NCBI GenBank assembly: GCA_025869455.1
Contig: JAOZVT010000433.1
Coordinates: forward strand, 1 to 10,083
Reading direction: 5' to 3'
Length of the DNA stretch: 10,083 nt
Origin: Prosthecobacter sp.
GTDB taxonomy: Bacteria > Verrucomicrobiota > Verrucomicrobiia > Verrucomicrobiales > Verrucomicrobiaceae
The translations under genes and the position numbers were made by a program. The notes below the pieces were generated by a model. The model saw only the letters and a program-made list of their open reading frames with translations, was not told where the DNA came from and made no database searches. Positions 5,076-10,083 of this stretch are shown here, in pieces (position 1 is the stretch's first letter; each line of letters starts with the position of its first letter).

Positions 5076-6155
5076 ATGCCCAAGGCCACCACCGACATCC
5101 TCCTGACTCTCTGCGCTTTCAGTGCAGGTGGCTTGGATGTGTTGGGCGATGAACTGCCAAGCCGCTTGGTGATCTGCCCTTGGGGCTCACGTGACATTGG
5201 GGCTCGCGGCAAGGTCATCGTCAATCAAAAGACCGTGGCGGCTTTCGCTGCGAGTCAAAAGCTGTTAGGCCGCGATGGTAAAGTAGCCGGTGACTTCGAT
5301 CACAACACAGTCGAAGGCCACCCCGCCTACCTCGCGGACAAAGAGCCGCGTCATGTGGCTGCCTGGGGAATCGCCCAAGTGGAGCCGGGAATTGGCATCA
5401 CTGTCACAGGCCTGACCTACACACCTGAAGGTGAAGCTGCTCTCAAGGGTGGCCACTTCCAAGACATCTCGCCCGCTGTGGTGCGGGATGAGCAAGGCGT
5501 AGTCATCGGCCTGCATTCCTGGGCCTTCTGCCGCCATGGTCAAATCGAAGGCTTCACCATCGAACAAGCTGCCGCCACGGGCCGCCTCAAGGCTCAACTC
5601 TCCGCCCTTTCCGCCTCTCTCCCAGAATCCGAATCCGCACCCATGAAACCGACTCCTGAATTGATTGCCCTATTTGCCGCCCTTGGTATGTCCCTGGCTC
5701 CTGAGGCCGATGAAGCCGCCGTTGCCACCGCCCTGAAGGATGCCACCACCAAGATTGAGGAAGCGAAAAAGAAGCCTGAGGCGATGAGCGCTGAGGTGCA
5801 GTCCATCAAAGGCGAGATCACAGCCTTGACCACGGAAGTGAAGACGCTTCAGGGTGAGCGTGACGAGCTCAAGCGTGCGGAGCTTCTGCGCCAGGCTGCC
5901 GCTGAAGGCAAGGTCATCCCGCTGAGTGCCGAGACCTTGAAGGTCACTCCACTGAGTGTCTTGGCGGACATCGTCAAGACTGCGAAAGCCGGTGAGGTGC
6001 CAATCACGAAAAAGACGCCCGATGGCGAAACGGGGAGGGGCAAAGTCGAGACCTTTAGCGCTGAATCCATTGAACGCATAGCGGCCCTTGGTGTGACGCC
6101 TGAAGATGTGGCCAAATACGCGCCCCACCTCTCCCCTGATGTCAAGACCGCCTAA
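5076..6155 (+). CDS. Mu I-like prohead protease with C-terminal scaffold region
   Basis: This 359-residue protein is like the Mu I family. The protease part (about 1-170) has GKVAGDFDHN with candidate catalytic His76, then GITVTGLTYTPEGEAALKGG, then FQDISPAVV with candidate Ser132, and LHSWAF with His147. The Mu 'ALTN' box after this point is replaced by SWAFCRHGQIEGF. After a Pro/Ser-rich junction, Met190 (ATG at 5643) opens a helical, charged region with a likely coiled coil at about 228-275, as expected of a head scaffold. Mu makes a separate scaffold (Z) from an internal start in I, so Met190 may do the same. The protein would mature the prohead and be removed. It opens the head module after an 83-bp gap, and no terminase, portal or F-type gene precedes it. 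Confidence 0.82.
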   Translation: MPKATTDILLTLCAFSAGGLDVLGDELPSRLVICPWGSRDIGARGKVIVNQKTVAAFAASQKLLGRDGKVAGDFDHNTVEGHPAYLADKEPRHVAAWGIAQVEPGIGITVTGLTYTPEGEAALKGGHFQDISPAVVRDEQGVVIGLHSWAFCRHGQIEGFTIEQAAATGRLKAQLSALSASLPESESAPMKPTPELIALFAALGMSLAPEADEAAVATALKDATTKIEEAKKKPEAMSAEVQSIKGEITALTTEVKTLQGERDELKRAELLRQAAAEGKVIPLSAETLKVTPLSVLADIVKTAKAGEVPITKKTPDGETGRGKVETFSAESIERIAALGVTPEDVAKYAPHLSPDVKTA

Positions 6156-6239
6156 CTGACTTCTAAGCGATTCTACCCACCCGCGAAGGCCCGCGAGAGC
6201 CTGCTCATTCCAAAGCCCCAAACCATAACCTGACTCATC

Positions 6240-6656
6240 ATGGCTGATACTACCACTTCCATCACCACTAATAATCGCGATGGCAAACGCATCTCTGTCC
6301 CGCTGGCTGCTGCCACCAAAGCCCTGCAAGGTACCATTGCCTGTCGCAATGCTGCCGGTTATGCGGTCCCCGGTAGCGACACAGCCAACCTTGTTGTGCT
6401 GGGTATTTTTGCCGAGGAAGTGGATAACTCTACGGGCGCGGCGGGTGATCTGAGTGTTGTCATTGAGCGTAAGGCGGCGTTCCTCCTGCTTAATGATCCA
6501 GTTAATCCTGTCACCATTGCCAGTGTCGGCACGGCTGGCGCGGCGGTGATTAAGGACAACCAGACTGTCTGTGTGGCAGCGGGAGCGGCCAATGATATTC
6601 CCGTTGGGAAACCTATCGAAATCGTCCCTGCGGGCGTCTGGGTGGAAATCGCCTAA
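6240..6656 (+). CDS. Small head decoration-like protein
   Basis: This 138-residue protein has alternating beta-rich and Gly/Ala-rich segments: PLAAATKALQGTIACRNAAG, then LVVLGIFAEEVDNSTGAAGD, then a C-terminal IEIVPAGVWVEIA. The pattern 'value becomes available, lose time-stamp, low-order beta barrel' is typical of phage capsid cement proteins found between protease and major head genes, so a decoration or stabilising role is proposed from position and composition. It has no signal peptide. The leader upstream is poor in G and lacks a Shine-Dalgarno. An alternative is a head fibre base protein. Confidence 0.6.
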   Translation: MADTTTSITTNNRDGKRISVPLAAATKALQGTIACRNAAGYAVPGSDTANLVVLGIFAEEVDNSTGAAGDLSVVIERKAAFLLLNDPVNPVTIASVGTAGAAVIKDNQTVCVAAGAANDIPVGKPIEIVPAGVWVEIA

Positions 6657-6702
6657 CCAATTCCATTAACCTTCAAAAGTCTCTGCTTCCTATAACAATT
6701 CC

Positions 6703-7632
6703 ATGAAAGGCGTCGTCGTTTCTTCCTCCGTGCTCCGCGATATCGACGTGGGCTTCCAAACTCAGTTTAACCGCGCCCTTGGTCGCGTGCCCTTCTTTTA
6801 TAAGAAGCTGTGCATGCGGGTCAATAGCACCGGGTCTGAGAATATTTATGCCTGGATGGCTAGTCTTCCTGCCATTGGTGAAAAGACAGCGGAGATCATT
6901 CGCACTCGTCTTCAGGTGCTCGGTCACTCCGTGGTTAACAAGGAGTTTACTGGCATCGTCCAGGTGCCCCGCACTGCTATTGAAGACGATCAGATCGGCG
7001 TCTTTGGCCCCATCGCGGCGATGTGGGGCCAGCGGGCGGGTCAATCTCCTGACTTGGAGCTGATCAGTCAACTGTCGCTCGGTTTCACCACCTTCAAGAG
7101 CTACGATGGCAAGGCTCTCTTTGCTGATGATCACAAAGCTTACAAGCGCCCGGCTGTTTGGAGCAACAAGGGCACCAAGAAGTTGAGCGCGGCTAACTTC
7201 CAGATTGCTTATGCGTCCCTTCGTGAGCGCCGTGATGCGGGCAATGTCCCACTATTCACGCTGCTTGATCCATCCAAGGTGTTCCTGGTGGTTTGCAGTG
7301 ATGATGAAGCAACGGCAGACAGCATCGTCAAGATGGCGAAGACCGCCGCCGGTGCCGACAACCCCAACTTCAACAAAGCGCAAGTCGTCGTTCTGCCTGG
7401 CCTTCAGCCTGCTAGCGCAGACCGCCCTTGGTTCCTGCTGGATTGTGGCAATGAGATCGGACCTCTCGTCTTCCAAGATCGTGTGATGTTTGAATTGACT
7501 GCCAACCTGGATCTGAAGTCTGACAAGGTCTTCACTGAGGATCTCTTCGAGTGGAAAGCGCGGGGCCGTTTTGCCATCGCGGCGGGCATGCCTGAATTTG
7601 GCTACGGCAGCACGGGTGCCGATGCGGCCTAA
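6703..7632 (+). CDS. Major head protein, Mu gpT family
   Basis: This 309-residue protein is of the normal size for Mu T (about 300). Family features are YAWMASLPAIGE (in place of Mu's Y-x-W-L-G-x-F-P), the VVNKEFTGIVQVPRTAIEDD segment with the conserved I-E-D-D (around residue 90), IGVFGPIAAMWGQRAGQSPD, and the YDGKALFADDH stretch near 130. These make the assignment firm. It forms the icosahedral shell and would be acted on by the protease/scaffold two genes upstream. The start ATG at 6703 has no Shine-Dalgarno. The leader is rich in A, C and T and almost free of G. Confidence 0.92.
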   Translation: MKGVVVSSSVLRDIDVGFQTQFNRALGRVPFFYKKLCMRVNSTGSENIYAWMASLPAIGEKTAEIIRTRLQVLGHSVVNKEFTGIVQVPRTAIEDDQIGVFGPIAAMWGQRAGQSPDLELISQLSLGFTTFKSYDGKALFADDHKAYKRPAVWSNKGTKKLSAANFQIAYASLRERRDAGNVPLFTLLDPSKVFLVVCSDDEATADSIVKMAKTAAGADNPNFNKAQVVVLPGLQPASADRPWFLLDCGNEIGPLVFQDRVMFELTANLDLKSDKVFTEDLFEWKARGRFAIAAGMPEFGYGSTGADAA

Positions 7633-7638
7633 CCAATA

Positions 7639-7658
7639 ACCCCATAAACAAAAGGGGT
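7639..7658 (+). other. Weak stem-loop downstream of major head gene
   Basis: ACCCC at 7639-7643 can pair with GGGGT at 7654-7658 across a 10-base A-rich loop. There is no T-run after it, so it is a poor terminator. It may act as an mRNA end or spacer structure, or be chance. Confidence 0.3.
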
Positions 7659-7728
7659 CGCTGCGAGATGCTAGCACCTAAAGGCTGATCACCTGATGAA
7701 CGCAGCGGCCCCTAACATTCCTACCTTC

Positions 7729-8223
7729 ATGAAACACTTCTCTTTATTCTCCCTAGCACTACTCGTTGGGTTGCTGTCTTCCACGCCGACACAGTCGGTC
7801 TCTGCGGCAGATGTTACCATCACGGCGGCTAACTTGGTGCCGGGGGCTAATGCCCAATACCGTTACGGCAAATCAGGCGCGGACATCACGGCAGGCCAGC
7901 TCGTCTATCTCGACGTTACCACCAACACTTGGAAGTTGAGCGACTGCAACTCTGCCACCGCAGCCGTGCGCGATGTGGATGGATTGGCGGCGACGACTTC
8001 GGGCACAGGTCAGCCATTGACCGTTATCACGGCAGACGATGACCTTACGCTTGGCGGTACAGTGGTGAATGGCACTGTGTATGTCTGCTCAGCCACACCT
8101 GGAGGCATCGCGCCTGCGGCAGATATGACCACAGGCTGGCGGCCCATCGTCATTGGGTTAGCCAAGTCATCCACTAAAATTCTCTTCCGCGCTGAAGGTC
8201 TGCGGTCCACGGCAACTCTCTGA
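7729..8223 (+). CDS. Decoration/fibre-like protein with an apparent signal peptide
   Basis: From ATG at 7729 the product has 164 residues. An upstream in-frame ATG at 7696 would add 11 residues. The first 26 residues look like a Sec signal: basic MKH, hydrophobic core SLFSLALLVGLL, and a VSA cleavage motif. The rest is beta-rich and resembles the gene at 6240 in style: ADITAGQLVYLDVTTNTWKL, LAATTSGTGQPLTVITADDD, then GTVYVCSATPG and a C-terminal ILFRAEGLRSTATL. It is reminiscent of DUF2190-type capsid proteins. It lies between the major head and the DUF1320 genes, where a head decoration protein is expected. A signal peptide on such a protein is odd, because heads assemble in the cytoplasm. 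Confidence 0.6.
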   Translation: MKHFSLFSLALLVGLLSSTPTQSVSAADVTITAANLVPGANAQYRYGKSGADITAGQLVYLDVTTNTWKLSDCNSATAAVRDVDGLAATTSGTGQPLTVITADDDLTLGGTVVNGTVYVCSATPGGIAPAADMTTGWRPIVIGLAKSSTKILFRAEGLRSTATL

Positions 8224-8267
8224 CGCGCATCACATTTTGAGCTGCTCATGGCTCATGACAAAGGGGG

Positions 8268-8302
8268 CAGGTCGGGGGCGAAAGTCTCCGGCCTGTTTTG
8301 TT
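8268..8302 (+). terminator. Intrinsic terminator-like hairpin with GAAA tetraloop
   Basis: The 12-base arms 8268-8279 and 8284-8295 pair throughout (three G-U wobbles) around a GAAA loop closed by C-G. TTTTGTT follows at 8296-8302. Shape and tail fit a rho-independent terminator between the decoration-like gene and the DUF1320 gene. Since the downstream genes are in the same direction, partial readthrough or a processing site is also possible. Confidence 0.65.
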
Positions 8303-8320
8303 CACATCACTCTCTGACTT

Positions 8321-8740
8321 ATGGCTTACTTTACTCAAGACAACCTGGCGGCCCTCATTCCTGAGGGTTGGCTGACGGAAGGTTTAGATGATGACAGTGA
8401 CGGCACTCAAGATGCTTTTGCTAAAGTGCAGACCTTGGCGGAAGCGCGGGTCAATGGCGTCTTAGGTCAGCGCTATCCTGTGCCCTTTGCGGCGGGTAAT
8501 GCGGGCTTGGATGCCTTTTTGTTAGACGTTTCCGCTCATGTGGCGGCTCGGCTGGTGTATCAGCGCCGGGGCATGCTCGCGCAATTCCCGTTTGCCGATG
8601 ATTATAGTGAGCTCTGGAAACGCTTGGGCCGAATTGCAGAGGGGCTAGATCCTCTCTCGCCAGTCATTGAGCCAGCCAATGACGCTGTGGCCATCATTGG
8701 TGAACCAAGTCGCGTCTATTCCGAGTCCGCTGGGCACTAG
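8321..8740 (+). CDS. DUF1320 (Mu gp36-type) head-tail connector protein
   Basis: This 139-residue protein is at the normal family size. Typical features are the short N-terminus MAYFTQDNLAALIPEGWL, the acidic helix DDDSDGTQDAFAKVQTLAEA, then RVNGVLGQRYPVPF, which matches the family signature of a helix ending in G-x-R-Y-x-(L/V)-P. A following helix (LDAFLLDVSAHVAARLVYQR) completes it. By family it sits in the neck joining head and tail. The gene begins after the terminator-like hairpin and has a G-poor leader without a Shine-Dalgarno. Two bases separate it from the gp37-type gene. Confidence 0.85.
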   Translation: MAYFTQDNLAALIPEGWLTEGLDDDSDGTQDAFAKVQTLAEARVNGVLGQRYPVPFAAGNAGLDAFLLDVSAHVAARLVYQRRGMLAQFPFADDYSELWKRLGRIAEGLDPLSPVIEPANDAVAIIGEPSRVYSESAGH

Positions 8741-8742
8741 TC

Positions 8743-9441
8743 ATGACACTCTCCGCTATCCTCATTGCTTTAGAAGACGCCTTAACTCCGCTCATGGAGA
8801 ATGCAGGTGGTATTTTAGCGGTCGCCGATTCTGAATACGACGCTTTGGAATCGCTGACTCAAGCTCCTGACAGGTGGCGCGTGGTGATGGTGCCAGGTGG
8901 CTGTGACAGCGGGGATGGGGGTGATGATGTCGGCGGTTATGTCGAAGATCAAATACACTTCTACGTGCAGTCGCCGCGCGGTATGAGTATCGGCCCTGCG
9001 AAGGGATTGCATCGCACGAAAGTCAGCGCCGCGCCATCTTACTTGGCCCGCAAGGAATGGCTCATTCAGCGTGTGCGCGGATTTGAGATTGACGACGAGA
9101 CTTTAGATCGTGAGGTGGGCCGCACCTTCCGATTTCTGGGATGGGATTGGGTCAAGGTTGAGGGTGTTCCTTGGCGTGCGGCCCGCGTGCGGTTCCAGGT
9201 CCGTTACATTCTCACCGATCCGAGCGGCCCTGATCCATTGCCACCCATCCTGCTCAATGCTTTTGGTTATATTCCGCCAGGCGGAGAGCCTGGCCAAGTT
9301 CTGGTGAAGACGGGGCCAGATGACTTTGACCTTGAATGGCAAGACCCACCAAGCGCCCTGAGCCTAACCATTGATGACGGCTATCTCATTGTTTCAGACG
9401 GCACAGACACCAAACGAATCCGCCTTTTAGATCTCCCATGA
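8743..9441 (+). CDS. gp37-type neck/tail completion protein with a fibre-like C-terminal extension
   Basis: This 232-residue protein has two parts. Residues 1-160 have the mixed helix-strand make-up and the position of Mu gp37-like (DUF1834-type) proteins: LIALEDALTPLMENAGG, RWRVVMVPGG, EDQIHFYVQSP, then ARVRFQVRYILTDPSG at 147-162. Family similarity is recognised more by context than by a sharp motif. Residues 163-232 are a Pro-rich linker followed by GEPGQVLVKTGPDDFDLEW at 181-199, a motif common in phage tail fibres and collar proteins, and a short beta stretch. The fusion puts a fibre-type module on a neck protein right before the fibre gene. The stop overlaps the fibre ATG (ATGA). Confidence 0.65.
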   Translation: MTLSAILIALEDALTPLMENAGGILAVADSEYDALESLTQAPDRWRVVMVPGGCDSGDGGDDVGGYVEDQIHFYVQSPRGMSIGPAKGLHRTKVSAAPSYLARKEWLIQRVRGFEIDDETLDREVGRTFRFLGWDWVKVEGVPWRAARVRFQVRYILTDPSGPDPLPPILLNAFGYIPPGGEPGQVLVKTGPDDFDLEWQDPPSALSLTIDDGYLIVSDGTDTKRIRLLDLP

Positions 9442-10083
9442 AAAAGCACCTCCATTACCTTACCTTAGCCTTGGCTTGGGTGACCTTGCCACTGCCTGCG
9501 CAAAGCACGGGCATCGCCCTGGATCAATTCAACGGCAACCAATTCACCGAGGTGCGGTTAGCCACGCAGGCTCCGTCTTTGATTGGGTTTAATGCTAGCG
9601 GCATCATTAGTACGCTAAGCTTGCCAAGCGGCCTTTCGCTGGTGGCGGGTAACCTTGTCTTGGCTCCTGATTGGTCGCAGCTCACAGGTGTGCCGTCCAC
9701 CTTCGCGCCATCCGCGCATGGTCACATCATTGCTGATGTCACCGGCCTGCAAAGCGCCCTGGATGGCAAGCTTGCCAGCTCGTCTGTCTCTGCCTTTGGC
9801 CTGACTTTGCTGGATGATGCGACGGCCACCGATGCCCGCGACACCTTGGGTTTGGGGACTTTGGCGGTGGCTAACTCGCTGGCCTTTGCAGATCTGACCA
9901 GCAAGCCGACTTCCTTGACGGGTTATGGGATCACGGACCCCATTGTCTTGACTTCTTCCAGCTACGCAGACCCGACTTGGATCACATCTTTAGCTTGGGG
10001 TAAATTGACAGGCGTGCCGTCCACCTTTGCGCCATCCGCGCATGGTCACATCATTGCTGATGTCACCGGCCTGCAAAGCGCCC
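9438..10083 (+). CDS. Tail fibre protein with repeats and an apparent signal peptide, cut by the right window edge
   Basis: The frame is open from ATG at 9438 to the edge (215 residues visible). The first 23 residues (MKKHLHYLTLALAWVTLPLP, then AQS) look like a Sec signal. The body has classic long-tail-fibre units: WSQLTGVPSTFAPSAHGHII, ADVTGLQSALDGK, then ARDTLGLGTLAVA and LTSKPTSLTGYGITDP. The unit LTGVPSTFAPSAHGHII... recurs at residues 82-107 and 190-215. Such fibres bind the host surface. In most Mu-like phages the sheath and tail genes come between the gp37 gene and the fibre. Here none do. The ATG overlaps the preceding stop. Confidence 0.8.
   Translation, partial: MKKHLHYLTLALAWVTLPLPAQSTGIALDQFNGNQFTEVRLATQAPSLIGFNASGIISTLSLPSGLSLVAGNLVLAPDWSQLTGVPSTFAPSAHGHIIADVTGLQSALDGKLASSSVSAFGLTLLDDATATDARDTLGLGTLAVANSLAFADLTSKPTSLTGYGITDPIVLTSSSYADPTWITSLAWGKLTGVPSTFAPSAHGHIIADVTGLQSA
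9684..9759 (+). repeat. Direct repeat copy 1 in the tail fibre gene
   Basis: This 76-bp segment matches 10008-10083 at 74 of 76 positions (differences at 9689/10013 and 9704/10028). The period is 324 bp, exactly 108 codons, so the repeat unit is in frame. Near-identity at DNA level suggests recent duplication or gene conversion. Copy 2 is cut by the window edge. Confidence 0.9.
10008..10083 (+). repeat. Direct repeat copy 2 in the tail fibre gene, truncated by the window
   Basis: Nearly identical to 9684-9759 at an offset of 324 bp. The repeat continues past the window, so its full length and copy number cannot be judged here. Confidence 0.9.

Noticed and set aside
5062..5081. Short GGGCA/TGCCC hairpin covering the protease start codon
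   Set aside because: It has only five pairs with a 10-base loop, which is too weak to claim translational control.
4892..5152. Plus-strand 86-residue open frame spanning the gap before the protease
   Set aside because: It overlaps the Cys-rich gene and the protease start in another frame and reads as low-quality Arg/His/Gly-rich sequence.
6187..6204. Tandem CCCGCGA repeats upstream of the gene at 6240
   Set aside because: Two 7-mers ten bases apart in a short gap, with no symmetry or known site. Likely chance.
5670..6329. 219-residue minus-strand open frame
   Set aside because: It lies antisense to the protease/scaffold gene, and its low-complexity Gly/Leu/Arg composition is typical of a shadow of an Ala/Glu/Lys-rich gene.
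6673..7677. Minus-strand open frames opposite the major head gene
   Set aside because: The plus-strand frame is a clear gpT homologue, and the antisense frames carry no recognisable domain.

Overview
The window reads as part of a Mu-like (transposable, head-tailed) prophage. Recognisable markers are a DDE transposase, a Mu I-type protease/scaffold, a Mu T-type major head protein, a DUF1320 (gp36-type) protein, a gp37-type neck/tail protein and the start of a tail fibre, together with a Ner-like regulator and a LexA-like (S24) repressor. No host gene is certain. The small secreted proteins with an 'ARIGES' start, the signal peptides on phage genes and the frequent lack of Shine-Dalgarno sites would fit a Verrucomicrobia-type Gram-negative host. 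That taxonomic guess is inference only.

Layout. Two transcription units diverge near 2967-3013. The leftward (minus) unit is the early/transposition arm. From its start it holds a Ner-like HTH protein (2966-2751), an unknown 78-aa protein (2761-2525), a ParB/Srx-type protein with an HTH (2522-1413), a 41-aa protein behind a strong Shine-Dalgarno (1383-1258), an unexplained open stretch after its stop (1257-1144), a two-helix membrane protein (1129-869) and the N-terminal 285 residues of the transposase (856 to the window edge). Genes overlap or lie a few bases apart, so this looks like one operon.

The rightward (plus) unit starts with the S24 repressor (3014-3952). It is tightly followed by four small genes of mostly envelope character: an 83-aa basic protein, an 86-aa secreted protein, a Pmp3/YqaE-like membrane protein and a Cys-rich CxxC-ladder protein (3949-4992). 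After an 83-bp gap the head genes begin: protease/scaffold (5076), a small decoration-like protein (6240), major head protein (6703), a signal-peptide-bearing decoration/fibre-like protein (7729), a strong terminator-like hairpin (8268-8302), DUF1320 (8321), gp37-type (8743) and the tail fibre, which runs off the right edge (9438 onward).

Points most worth a second look: (1) the same 21-bp perfect palindrome lies inside both the repressor gene and the ParB-like gene, each time in an inter-domain linker, and is extended to 33 bp in the repressor; (2) a cassette of small envelope genes appears to be coupled to the repressor; (3) two virion-region proteins carry signal peptides; (4) terminase, portal and the F-type head gene are absent from their usual place upstream of the protease. 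No tRNA, rRNA, CRISPR array, insertion sequence or phage end was seen, and no stretch over 300 bases lacks a gene.
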